NCBI RefSeq assembly: GCF_025118155.1
Contig: NW_026251413.1
Location: 248,001-312,000, forward strand
Direction of reading: 5' to 3'
Source of the DNA: Cokeromyces recurvatus
Lineage: Eukaryota; Mucoromycota; Mucoromycetes; Mucorales; Mucoraceae
Length of the DNA stretch: 64,000 nucleotides
Shown: positions 25,105 through 36,489 of the stretch, in pieces
How positions within the stretch are numbered: the stretch's first letter is position 1
Layout: each line of letters begins with the position of its first letter
Program-made: the position numbers and the translations under genes
The notes under the pieces: model-generated
Databases searched by the model: none
Told to the model about the DNA's origin: nothing
The model's input: the letters and a program-made list of their open reading frames with translations, nothing else

Positions 25105-27395
25105 TTAAAATTTTGACTTTAATAAAGGTGGAGCATTGGAAGGAATTAGATGATTACTTTTCAAAATACTATAAATTTCAAATAAAACACTTTCATCTTC
25201 AATTGTAGCAGGCATATTGACTTGTTTACCATCGACCATTTCTCGAATGCTTTTACGTAATACTTTACCACTTCTTGTTTTAGGTAATCTCGGTATGACA
25301 ATTGATTTTTCATAACAAGCAATAGCACCTAAATCGCGACGAATAGCTTGTATTAATTCTTGATAAAGTATTTCATTATTAAAAGTTGTGTCAACATGTT
25401 TTAATACGAGTAAGCCAAACGGGATATGACCCTTAAGTTTATCAGGTAAAGGGATAACACAGCATTCTGCAACTAATGGATGAGCGATAAGAATTTCTTC
25501 AATTGAACCTGTAGAGAGTCGATGGCCTGCAACATTAATGATATCATCTGTTCTGGACATAACATGAACAAATCCTTCTTCATCTATCATGCCTGCATCT
25601 CCCGTATCATAATATCCTGGGTATTTTTCAAAATAACTTGATTTATAACCTTTTTCGTTTTTCCATAAACAAGGAAATGCTGCAGGCGGTAAAGGTAATT
25701 TTAATACAATATTACCAAATACATTGGGTGTCTTGGCTTCCTCTAAGCTATCTTCTTTTAATATACAAATACGAGATCCAGGTACTTGTTTACCTGCAGA
25801 TCCCCATTTAACCGCCTTACGTGCATCCTTTTCTATCCCTGCGCAAGTTGCTGTTACCGGAGAACCTACTATTATGTATATAAGAAAAAAAAAGTTATTT
25901 GATTGTTACTTACTCATATATATATATATATATACTTTACACTCAGTACTCCAATAGTTATCAATGACTGTACAGTCCTTATGAACTAAATTCTGACACC
26001 ATTTTAATGTTTCAGGATCACTTCTCTCACCTGCTAAAAATAAAGAAGTTAAGCTAGACAAATCATAGTTCTTGGCTAGTAGACCCTTTGGATCTTCACG
26101 TGCAATAGCTCGAACGGCAGTAGGTGCAGTAAACATTGTCTTGACTTTATATTCAGATACAAGTCGCCAAAAGGCGCCTGCATCCGGTGTACCAACTGGT
26201 TTACCTTCATATAATATAGTCGTAGCACCAATCAGCATAGGACCATATATAGTATAACTATGGCTTACAGCCCATCTACAATTACAAATTTCATCAACAT
26301 TAAAATATTATATTTATATATATATAATAAAAAACTGAGACGTTATAAATAATTACCCTATATCACTGGCAGTAAATATGGTATCTCCTTTCCTTATATT
26401 AAAGATATAGTCAATAGACCACCGAAGTACAACTGCATGACCTCCATTAGATCGAACTACACCCTATATTTGAATATTACCTCATTATTCTATATCCCTC
26501 AATACTACTATTATTACTAGAAAGAAAAATTTTTTTATTACCTTAGGTTGACCTGTTGTACCACTTGTATAAAGAATATATAATGGATCATCGCTATCTA
26601 CAGGGACACATCCTTTAAAAAGTTTATTTTGTATCCTAATTCTTTCCATTTCCAATTCATAATCACGGTCTCCCTGAGCATAATTAATAGATGCTCTCTC
26701 TTGATTAGGTCTTTGATATATAATACGAATAGGTACATGATGTTTCGATAATTCAAGTGCCTTTTCAAGGAGAGCTAGTATATATAAATTCAGTAACTAT
26801 AATATATATTCATATCTATTTTGTATCTATCTATCTATCCATCCATCTATTTAAACTTAACTATAGACTTACGTTTATAGGGAATGATACGCTTTGGTTC
26901 AATACCACAACTTGCAGTTAAGACAATTTTGGGCTGACAATCATCGATACGTTTTGCTAATTCCTTGGGAGCAAACCCACCAAACACAACACTATGAATG
27001 ATACCTAATCGAGCACAAGCTAAAAAGGCAAAGACAGCTTCAGGCACCATTGGCATATAGATCAAGATCGTATCTCCCTTTGTTAAACCATAGGAGTGAA
27101 GGACACCAGCCAAAGTTTGAACTTGTTCCAAGACTTGACGGTAACTATATTTTATTTTTGTCTTGGTCACAGCAGAATCCCAGATGAGACAACATCTTTG
27201 ATCATCTGTTTCTGTGGATTGGATATGTCTATCAAGACAATTGTAACATGTATTTAGTTTACCATTTGGGAACCAAGTATACGGATTTGGATTTCCAGGT
27301 TGATGTCCTAATATAGACGTGGGAGGTTGAATCCAATCAATCTCTTGAGACGCGCTTTCCCATAATTTCTTATCAATCAGTTCTTCTTCTTTCAT
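25105..27395 (-). CDS. Propionate/acetate-CoA ligase, PrpE/ACSS3-type AMP-forming synthetase
   Basis: Exons 27395-26873, 26774-26542, 26463-26357, 26275-25941 and 25868-25105 give 653 residues, normal for the acetyl-CoA synthetase family. Landmarks are the ACAS N-domain (WIQPPTSILGHQPGNP), the P-loop-like YILYTSGTTGQPKGVVR, GWAVSHSYTIYGPMLIGAT, YEGKPVGTPDAGAFWR, GYYDTGDAG, VAGHRLSTGSIEE, and the catalytic Lys in TRSGKVLRK, which is regulated by acylation in relatives. The GKPVGTPDAGAFW block resembles PrpE/ACSS3 more than acetyl-CoA synthetase, so propionate is the favoured substrate. The start at MKEEELIDKK is preferred over an upstream ATG that would add a Phe/Tyr-rich translation of AT-rich sequence. 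No peroxisomal SKL is present (C-terminus LKSKF). Confidence 0.9.
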
Positions 27396-29205
27396 CAAAA
27401 AATAAATAAATAAATAAAAGAAAAAATAAAAAATAAAATAAAATATATTTTTCTTATGCATATTTTTCTACGCGTGTGAGAAAAAAAAAATTCAAATAGA
27501 TTCACACATGTATTAGAGTGTAACATGTATTTAAAATAATAGTGACTGGGCTCATCTACAACAATAATATAACAGTTGAAACTGTCATAAAGAAAAAGAA
27601 ACGTGTATTAATATTGTTCATATCTGAATATTTCAAATGCATACGAAAAAAAAAAAAGGACGGAGGTTCGATAGTAATCAAAGCTTTTTATACATTTATT
27701 TACAAGAATCAAATATGTATATATTTATAATATACATTTCAAGTATTCAATTTCAAGATAATAAGACTATATATCTACTGCAGACTACTGATGAATTCAA
27801 ATATGTATACGTGTATATACTCTTCTATTTGTGTAATAAATGAATAATTTCACGATTTACTAAATAGGTTAAACAGCGTAATAATTGTTTACAGGAATAA
27901 GGTTCCCACTACTTTTTAAAGCAACTTATTTTAATGCGTGTTATGTAAAAATGTAACTAATTAAAGAACTTTATGTAATCTATAAACCCACACACGCACA
28001 CGCACATAAATACATATGGATTATATTTATTAATGAAATCTTAAATTAAGCAAATGATCATCTATTTTATAAACATGAAATACTAGTTATCTAGAAACTC
28101 TATCAATTTAAAGGCTTTAGGCTTGGATACGTATTTAAAAGGAAAGGCTTTAAAAAAAATTATTGAAGAGGAAGTCCTTTATAGTGTAGAGGTGGATTAG
28201 ATTCTGTTCTTGTTTGCTTCTACTACAGCCGTGTTACTCCCAGGAATTCTCTCAATGCTGCGGGCTTTCCTCTCTTGCATGGTAGGAAATTTCCCCGCGA
28301 TTTAACAACATCTTTTTATCGACCTCCATTTGAAGGCCTGGTGTTGAACATTGGATCCTGGAAGGTAGCATGTTATCATTAAAGCTCAGAACTAACCCCG
28401 ATTTTATTATTTAATCACTCCCATCTACAGCTAACAAAGTTCATCTCTCCATGATCGCCGCTTGGCCAACAGAAAGGCGCTGCCCTTTCCGATCAAGTTG
28501 TTTTATTTACCTCAATTTTTTTCTTTATAAACCCAAGATTTTAGGTATAGTTGCCAAATTGTGGTATTCAAAAAAAAAATAAAAATAAAAAATATTTCCC
28601 TTTTATGCATGCATATGCTATAATCTTATATCATCAAACAATTTTTTTTTAATAAGAATTCAACGATCATTGAAATAAATAGGTGTAGTCAGAGTCATTT
28701 ACTCTTCCTTTATTAAATGTTATACTTAAAGTACCTGGACAAATAGTATAAAGGAATGCGGCTTCAACTTATTTATGTATTATACTTCTTCATGTTTTAT
28801 AAACTTAAGGAGGTTGGTACACTCTACTGACAATACTAAATAGGATTATTCTGTCGTAATTAATACTTTTCTAATGCCTCCCTGATCTTAGATATTCTTA
28901 TATGAATACCTAACTGTTAAAATTATAGATAAAACTATAGTATTACTTGTAAAATATCAAATAAAAATAATATAAAGACAAAAGAAAGTCAAGAGTCAAT
29001 AATTTTTATTTAAGTATTTATAAGAACTGTTAAAGAAGTCTGACATAAGATGTGAATCAGAAAAGTGTTAATTACGACCGAATAAGATATGTTGTAGATA
29101 ATGAAGTGTTGGAAGTTTTTAATATTATTTGATAAAATGGATCAAGGGAATTTCAGGAGAATTTAGACAGAAATCCTTGAATAATCTTCTGATCCAAGGA
29201 ACATG
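27396..29205. other. Intergenic region, 1.8 kb, with a GC-richer island
   Basis: Mostly AT-rich filler with no gene. The segment about 28190-28520 stands out: it is much less AT-rich, lacks homopolymers and reads open on the plus strand for roughly 60 codons before a stop. It matches nothing I recognise and may be a mobile-element relic or an unannotated RNA. Confidence 0.4.
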
Positions 29206-29405
29206 ACATTATAAGTCAGCTCATTATATCAAGTCTTGAAAAAGCCCGTCAACTAGGCAAACAAACAATGTGGTTAAGTGTTTGGGAGCATAATCCTTCA
29301 GTTTTTAACTTTTATGCACGTTAAGGTTTCTATAAAGTGGGAAGCCATATATTTAAATTAGGTTCACAAGAAGATACAGATTATATCATGATCAAGAAAC
29401 TTTAG
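29206..29405 (+). pseudogene. Decayed GNAT-family N-acetyltransferase, C-terminal part
   Basis: The frame from about 29206 to the TAG at 29403-29405 reads as the C-terminal half of a Gcn5-related acetyltransferase. It has a degraded acetyl-CoA loop followed by SSLEKARQLGKQTMWLSVWE, HNPSVFNFYAR, then GFYKVGSHIFKLGSQ and DTDYIMIKKL. The conserved W-x-x-V-W-E/N-x-x-A-x-x-F-Y-x-x-x-G-F pattern is intact except for a TAA (29322-29324) just before the GF. No intact N-terminal half or start codon is recognisable in the 200 nt upstream. Remains of a gene once like the mucoralean single-domain GNATs. Confidence 0.7.
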
Positions 29406-30969
29406 ATTTGCTGTAATATAATTATTATTATTAACGTACATTAAAATGGATCTGTTCTATTCCAATGATTACAATGGCTGTAAAGAACTCTTATAAAGAC
29501 TAAAAGGAAGATAAGTAGAATGATATATAACATGTTATTATATACCAAATATAAAAGAGGAAATGCATTTTTACAACAAACAAAAATTTCAAATCTATAC
29601 TGTTGCTACATTTTAGCTCAGGAATAGTATAAATATCTCTTTTTGTAATGAAGATATTAATTAGAATAATAAATTCTGATGATGCCTATTTTTTCCTCAA
29701 AAAATAATAATAATCCATAGCAATAATGTTCATATTACTGCTGTCTTCCCTGTATAATTTACGGCTTTTGAAATATAATTCTTGACCTCTTTTGACCTTC
29801 AAGTTTGTAGGCATTGACAAGCATTTGACAATATACTACACAGAACAAAGGATTCATTAGGTAATCCATTTGAATCTTTTTTTTTTTTTAATATCTTAAC
29901 CAATCGACCTTATCTGGTTTTTTTTTTTTTTTTTTTTTTTGATGAGGCAAAATATTAACTTTAAATGTAAAATTAGATAAAGGAAGAGTTAAGATTATTC
30001 ATTTTATTTATACAATATCTAGATAACGTTTCAATAAAATAATAAAGGAAAAAAAAATGTTGAATATTCTCAGAAAAGAAATATCCTTGCATTTATTACT
30101 GTTACAGTGACAGAATTGTTATATTTATCAATATCTTCTTTTTTTGAAGTAATCAAGAACACTCTTCTTTAAACTAGTTTATAGAGAGATATTGATTGTT
30201 ATTACAATATTTTTTGGTAGAGCTTTTTTTTTATGGTCATTGTTCCAAAGTAAGCCATAACATAATGTATATTATTAGCTAGAGAAGCTTGCTGATCAAT
30301 TAAAAGAGTCTGTTTATTACGTTTACTTATGATTATTTCCTGAGATGTTGATTATGATCAAACATAGCAACTATATATTTGTATCTGTATAAGCTTAAAA
30401 TAAGGCTTTTTAGACACTCTATTATCCTTCTATAGCTTGAGGACCATAATAATACCAAGGTACATAATATACATTCATATAATATATATAAAAGGGAGGT
30501 GAGCGTTTAAAGATTGTTGCTTCTGATATACGATCTGACTATAATAGTATCACGTAATAAGAATAACACTGTTCTTCCTGTATCTACTACCATTGCTTGG
30601 TAGAATATAACCATAACATATCATTATTCATGTTGCTGCTGCTACTGCTACTGTAAAAAGAAAAAAAAAGGAGTCGCTGGTGTAGTACAAAAAACAAGAA
30701 TAATTAAAAAAATTAAGGGTTCATTTGATTTGGTGGGGAACCCTTGAAGTGATTCGATTCCACAGCCTAGGCTTGGGCTAAATATGCTGCGAATTCTAGT
30801 CACTCTCCAAACACCCGTGTTACTTTTATCAGAAATAGAGGATACACATAGGGCTATGTTTACTATAAACACACCACTTATACCACCACCGCCATTTATA
30901 CCTACAACTACAATACTACTACCAACACATCCTTACTAATATTAATAATCACTACACAATACCAGTATT

Positions 30970-30974
30970 ATCTA

Positions 30975-31006
<32 letters not shown>
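30970..31006. repeat. (ACT)n trinucleotide microsatellite
   Basis: About twelve near-perfect ACT/CTA units in intergenic DNA. Confidence 0.8.
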
Positions 31007-31010
<4 letters not shown>

Positions 31011-31086
31011 TAATTTGCTTTTATTTTTTTTTGTAGTCCATATCGTTGGATTATGGAATAGTCTATAATATATATGTATGAACAGG

Positions 31087-31122
<36 letters not shown>
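31087..31122. repeat. A36 homopolymer
   Basis: Uninterrupted run of about 36 A in intergenic sequence; no adjacent gene start. Confidence 0.85.
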
Positions 31123-31124
<2 letters not shown>

Positions 31125-32020
31125 ACTTTTTTTATTATTAACACTTATTATTATTATTATTATAAATAAGCTATATTGGAACATCAAATGATATACTTTG
31201 TTATATCGGTTGGGTTATAGTATATATGAACCTTTTTACGATATTTGTTATAGAACAAGCTCTGGATATAAGCACAAGCAATACTAGAAAAGATGAATTA
31301 CATAATACAGGATAAACTATAAGCCTGAATATGAAATAAAACTCTGTATATAACATCTGGTAAATAACATTAAACTTAGTGATATCCAGTCATCTAAATG
31401 TGTCAACTATATAAGATATCCTATCATATCTGAATATTTATTTTTATAACCTTGATAAAGGATTTAAGTCGTCTTTGATCTAATAAAATAAAAATATAAA
31501 AGATATCAGGAACCAAACAATATTTTTATTTATTTATTTATTTGAAACCTTAATCAGATTATTATAACACCCAAGAGATAATCCATAGATATCAGACTTT
31601 TGAATCAACAAGACGTATATATTTGAATACTAACATTATTTCTTTACTCTTGTTCTTTTATAGTTATTTTTATTTTATTTTTTGATTCAGGATTCATTCG
31701 TATAAATACAAGCAGCTGTATAGACACAAAATAGTCTTTATATCGTTCTTTTTACATCGAATAAACAGTCTCAAACTATACTTCTTTTTGCTTTCCTTCT
31801 TTTTTTTTTCTTTATAAATATGTATATAAATATATATAAACCATACCATTACAAGATTCATTGTACATGTGTAAATACTAATAATTACTATTGTTACACT
31901 GAAAATCCGGGGTAGAAGGGAACACAAACTTTCTAATAAAGGACTCATTTATTAACAATGGGTATATAAAGGGAAGGAAAGACAATGTGCCGATATGAGA
32001 TGATTAAAGCAGTTACTTAT

Positions 32021-33737
32021 TTAATCACATAAAGGTGTTAATCCATTACAAAAGTCAAGAACCATAATTCGCTTGTCTTTTCCACAACTGTAGAATATAA
32101 AATGAGTCATGTATAAATAAATATATGTGTGTATGTATTAAATTTACCTAACAATATGGGTTCCACTTGCTAATACATTAAAGATCCAATTAGTGTGTCC
32201 ACTTTGAAAACTTAAAATGCAAGCACCTGTCTTTGCATCCCAGACTTTGAGTGTACGATCATAACTACCTGTAATAATTTTATCCTATGCATATTTATAA
32301 TATATATATATACATATATATGTTTAAGAAATGTATGTATGTAATAAGCTAATAAATACAAAAAAAAAATTACCTCTACATAATCAATAGATCGAATCAT
32401 ATTAACATGTCCAACCAAAGTCTTTACACATTCACCGTTCTCAATATCCCATACTTTAACTTTCCCTTCAAGTCCTCCAGTATATAAATAGGTTCCATTA
32501 AATCGAACAGAGGCTAATCCTAGTTTGTTATCTTTTATCGTTCTTAAACATTCGCCTGTTTCAATATCCCATAATTTGAGACTAGCATCCCCTGAAGCAG
32601 AAACGATACGATGTTGATCTATAGGTTCAATTGAATTGACAGAGGCTTGATGTCCCAATAACTGTCGCACTTGTTCCCCTGTATCCTTTTGCCAAACTTG
32701 TATGGTATGATCTCTTGAAGAAGAAACGATATAATCACCTACAAAGCAGATATCAAGTACATTATGACCATGTCCTCGAAGTCTCCTTTGAGGTATTAAA
32801 TCAGGTAAGGACCAGATAACAGATGTTGCATCCGAGGAGCCTGTTAATAAGATGGTATTTTCTTTATTAACGCTCATACACAGGATGCTACCTTCATGAA
32901 CATCCTTGATCGTACGTAAACATTTGCCTCGAATGACATCCCATACTTTTAAACTTTGGTCACGACTACCACTCACCAATATATTCTTATCTATCCAAGC
33001 TAAACAATAAATACTGCTTTCATGTCCTTGTAAGAATCGGGTCGTTACTTTTCCCGTTAACCATCTACGACCTAATTTAAGGTGATTTTGATAAAGTTTT
33101 AAGTTTGTCGGAAGCCCCGTCATGACATTATTCTTTTTTTTTCGCACGACTAATGCCATTGTTGTAAGGGGAGGTGGGACAGACCGGAAATCAGCATATA
33201 ATAATTGGCGCCATAATTCATTATCATGACAAATTGAATATAGACTACGACATGTACGAGATAATTTTTGAACTGAAATATAATCCAAATAAAATAAAAT
33301 CCTAAAAAGGATTTCATAAGGTAAATTTGATAATGACATTGGTTCTTCTAATTCATAATAGAAAAAAAAGAGTAAATATGAATAATTTGCTCCAAAAAAA
33401 TAAAATAAAAATAAAAATAAAATAAATAACACATACTTTGTCTTTTTCTAGTATGACAGCTAGAATAAGAACGAAATGAAGAAGAAAAATGACAATGATA
33501 AGATGAACTATGAACTCGAAGTTTCGGTAAAATAGAGGATATATTAGAAGAGGATGCCTTTATTTTTCTCTTTAAAGGAGTTAATTTTGATGTTTGAGGA
33601 TTTAAGCATTTTGTTTTTGCAGTTACACCATCTTTTCTAGGTGAAATGGTGATATAAGTTGGAATCATGTTTTGCTCTTCTTTAAAGATGTGTCCTTTAT
33701 ATCCCGATGATGTAGAAAAGAATGAGATATTTGTCAT
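32021..33737 (-). CDS. F-box/WD40-repeat protein, SCF ubiquitin-ligase substrate adaptor
   Basis: Exons 33737-33437, 33347-32374, 32284-32148 and 32087-32021 give 492 residues. A Ser/Lys-rich disordered N-terminus of about 100 residues precedes an F-box (SLSNLPYEILFRILFYLDYI, about 105-150), which binds Skp1. Seven WD40 repeats from about residue 205 form a beta-propeller (GHESSIYCLAW, HEGSILCMS, GHGHNVLDI, GHQASVNSI, NKLGLASVR, GHVNMIRSI, GHTNWIFNV; WD/WQ/LD endings). This is the architecture of Cdc4/Met30/Fbxw7-type adaptors, but the substrate cannot be assigned. The first intron separates the tail from the F-box. The ATG used is the first in frame after stop-rich sequence. Confidence 0.9.
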
Positions 33738-33813
33738 AGTATTCAAATGATAACAAATACGAATATGAAAAGAAGAGAAGAGAATATTTAAAGTTAATTG
33801 AAAAGTTAGCTTT

Positions 33814-33817
<4 letters not shown>

Positions 33818-33853
<36 letters not shown>
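33818..33853. repeat. A36 homopolymer upstream of the F-box gene
   Basis: On the coding strand this is T36 lying about 80 nt upstream of the F-box/WD40 ATG, one of several long poly(dA:dT) tracts near gene starts in this window. Confidence 0.85.
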
Positions 33854-33855
<2 letters not shown>

Positions 33856-34439
33856 CCCCACATAAAAAGTGAATTATTATACAAGCATAATTTTATTTGT
33901 CGGAGAATTTTGTAAATTCTTTCTTTTTTTTTTTTGTCTTATTCCGTAACTTTTTCTTTGTTCCTTCCTTATTATATTTTGCTTGTACTAGTAATGAGTC
34001 AAGTGTAACGCTGAATAAATAAAATAATAATTTTTTATCCATTGAAAAAAACTAAGAAAAAAAGGAGGTATTTTGGTAAGCAGCTTTTTTTGTTTTGTTT
34101 TTTTTCTGTTTTTGTTTCAATTTTCTATAGAATTAAGGACAATGGCTATATATATTTTTTTTTCTGCTTGTTTTAGACATGTTTTTTGATAAAATCTATC
34201 TTATCAAGTATAAAAAAGGAAAGTTTGTTAATTTCCTGGAACAAAAGAAGATAGATTTTCTTTTATATCCTCTTCCTCCCCTTGTCGTTATTTTCTTTTT
34301 ATTAATAAAAGAAAGAAAGAAAGAAAGATGCATATCCTTGTTTGGAAAGAATAGAGAAAAAAAAATTATTAGAGTCCATTTTTATTTAGAAACATGTAAA
34401 TATTTGGGACTTTTTTTTTTTATTAATAAGATTACATAA
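33854..34439. other. Intergenic stretch upstream of F-box gene
   Basis: AT-rich with T/A tracts and a GAAA microsatellite (about 34312-34327). A plus-strand frame at 34179-34439 is Lys/Phe low-complexity and was not accepted as a gene. Confidence 0.4.
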
Positions 34440-35046
34440 TGGTCTTCCTTTTATATGATGAAACTAAAAATAACGTTCTTTATGAAAATGAGGTACTACA
34501 GTTAATAAATCATTATTATGATGTATTCGGCAAGGTATAACACCTGAGTTTTCTAGATCTTTATAGACAGAGTAATAACTTATTAGAATAATAAAAAGCT
34601 GTGGCTTTAATAATATACACTGGATTGGTAGGTGAAGGTCCTTCTAAACTATGTATCTGAGCCACACCATAACGATATAAAGACTTTTATATATCTTGAA
34701 CTAACCATGTCTTGTTATTAAACTAATTAAATCAAATTTATGCTTACATTTTTAACAAGATAGTCTATCCGTTCTCTATTAGGATGAATACCCTTTTTCC
34801 CTTTTTCTTTTCTATATTTAAATTGTATATCAAACTTATTGTAATGAATCAAACATTGACTCATATCAGAGTATCCTTGTATGTGTTTCTTTTTTTTTTT
34901 TTTTCTTCCTTGATATCGTAAATATCCCTCAAAGAATCTAATTGAAAATGAGAATTGGGGGCTATAAAAATATCCAATGGGTCGAGTATAGTATAGATAA
35001 GTGTTGTTTTGAATGCTCGTATTGCTGAACTCAAGATATACATCAT
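34440..35046 (-). pseudogene. Unidentified degenerate coding region
   Basis: The minus strand carries three consecutive protein-like blocks. Block 1 (35046-34905) includes SSAIRAFKTTLIYTILDPLD and FQLDSLRDIYDIK. Block 2 (about 34885-34750) includes GYSDMSQCLIHYNKFDIQFK and GIHPNRERIDYLVKN, followed by GTAAGC. Block 3 (about 34690-34570) includes LYRYGVAQIHSLEGPSP and NPVYIIKATAFYYS; a further piece reads LENSGVIPCRIHHNNDLLTV. Blocks 1 and 2 are out of frame across an A15 run, and block 3 begins after an in-frame TAA. This suggests a decayed or mis-sequenced gene rather than noise. Family not recognised. An intact gene with introns and a homopolymer error is the alternative. Confidence 0.4.
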
Positions 35047-35214
35047 GTATATTTACTTTAAGATGCTGTGATTTATAATTAAGTTTATTATGTAATAACG
35101 TTATTTAATTTAAAAAGGCAGGAAAATTGTCTGAAACTGAAACTAAAATTAAAAAACAAAAAAAAAAGCCAGTAACCTTGTCATTTTATTATTTTACATG
35201 TATACATGTCAAAC

Positions 35215-36398
35215 ATGATTCTTTCATTTAAAGTAAAAGAAAGAAAAAAAGAGGGGGGGGCAAATGAATAGGATTTGAAAGGCTTACTTTATTTATTTTT
35301 GTGTATGTGTGTGTGTGTTAGAGGACTTTGACTACACAAGCAGTTAAAAAGCCATGTAGGGTTTTTTCTGGCATTCAACCAACAGGCACACCTCATTTAG
35401 GCAATTACCTTGGTGCATTAGCTAATTGGGTTCGACTACAAAAGCCTGATCCAGTAACAGGTCAGGTGCCCCTTAATTATTATAGTATTGTTGATCTTCA
35501 TGCTATCACCATGCCTCAGGATCCAGCTACATTACGACAAGCCAAATTAGACGTCACTGCTACTTTACTTGCTTGTGGGGTAGACCCGAAACAATCTATT
35601 TTATTTGAACAAAGTCGAGTCAGATCGCATGCTGAATTAGCATGGATCTTTAATTGCATCACACCTGTAGGTTGGTTAGGTCGTATGACTCAGTGGAAGA
35701 GTAAACTGGAAAAAGTGAATGGCAGCCATGCTCACTCACTTTCTGAAGAGACCCTTAACACGGGGCTCAAAATGGGCTTGTTTGATTACCCTGTTCTACA
35801 GGCTGCTGATATTTTACTCTATAAGGCTACACATGTTCCTGTAGGGGAAGATCAAATACAACATTTGGAATTAACTCGCGATATTACAGATATATTTAAC
35901 AAGAGGTTTGGCAATGTGTTTCCAAAGCCTAATGCCATTCTACCTCCATCTGCCAAACGTATCATGTCTTTACGTGACCCTACTCAAAAGATGTCCAAAT
36001 CGGATCCTGCTGATTATTCGCGACTGAATCTTGTTGATCTACCAGAACTCATTCGATCCAAGATTGCAAAGGCCACAACGGATAATATTCGAGGTGTGTC
36101 ATATGATCCAGTAGAGAGACCAGGAGTTTCAAACTTGCTTAGTATCTATGCCGCTATGCGTGATATCGAAGTAGAGGAAGCAGTGAAAGAATGTGCTGAT
36201 ATCACGAGTACAAAGGCCTTTAAGGATAGAGTGTCAGATGCTATTATCGAAAGATTAAGTCCTATTCAATCAGAGTTAGTGCGATTACAAGCAGATAAGG
36301 GTTATATAAATAAAATTTTAGACGAAGGTGCTGTCAAAGCGAATGAAATTGCAAATAATACAATGGAAGAAGTTTTTAAGGCTGTTGGTTTAAAATAA
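35215..36398 (+). CDS. MSW1: Tryptophanyl-tRNA synthetase, mitochondrial type
   Basis: The catalytic exon (35322-36398) opens without an ATG: TAG/AGG ACT TTG. A mini-exon 35215-35232 ending at GTAAAA restores frame and yields MILSFKRTLTTQAVKKPCRV, a basic, acid-free presequence of mitochondrial type; total 364 residues. The class I signatures are HLGN (residues 31-34, HIGH-like) in GIQPTGTPHLGNYLGA and QKMSKSDP (KMSKS). The body is the compact bacterial form (about 330-350 residues without the eukaryotic N-terminal extension), which fits the organellar enzyme charging mitochondrial tRNA-Trp. The synthetase identity is certain. The 18-nt first exon is my inference from frame and splice consensus. 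Confidence 0.93.
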
Positions 36399-36489
36399 AT
36401 TACATTTATTGTATTTTTTTTAACTAAAAAAGGATAAGAATGTACATATTATAACTTAATATCATCCTTTTTTTTTTTTTTTGTACAGT
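36399..36489. terminator. Short convergent 3' region (TrpRS / sphingomyelinase-like)
   Basis: Only 91 nt separate the two convergent stops. The spacer holds a T run and a T14 tract, so the transcripts probably overlap or terminate within it. Confidence 0.4.

Larger units (their letters stand above)
29406..32020. other. Gene-poor region, 2.6 kb
   Basis: Contains T22 near 29919, a trinucleotide ACT microsatellite (about 30970-31005), A36 (31087-31122) and many ATT/AAT runs. A minus-strand frame at 30648-30872 (74 codons) covers a locally GC-richer patch (about 30690-30870) but has no recognisable domain. I see no gene. Confidence 0.45.

Noticed and set aside
26542..26774. Suspected frameshift in the CoA ligase between DPLY and ILYTSGTTG
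   Set aside because: Recounting exon 2 gives 233 nt and continuous frame through the TA-rich codons; the gene is intact.
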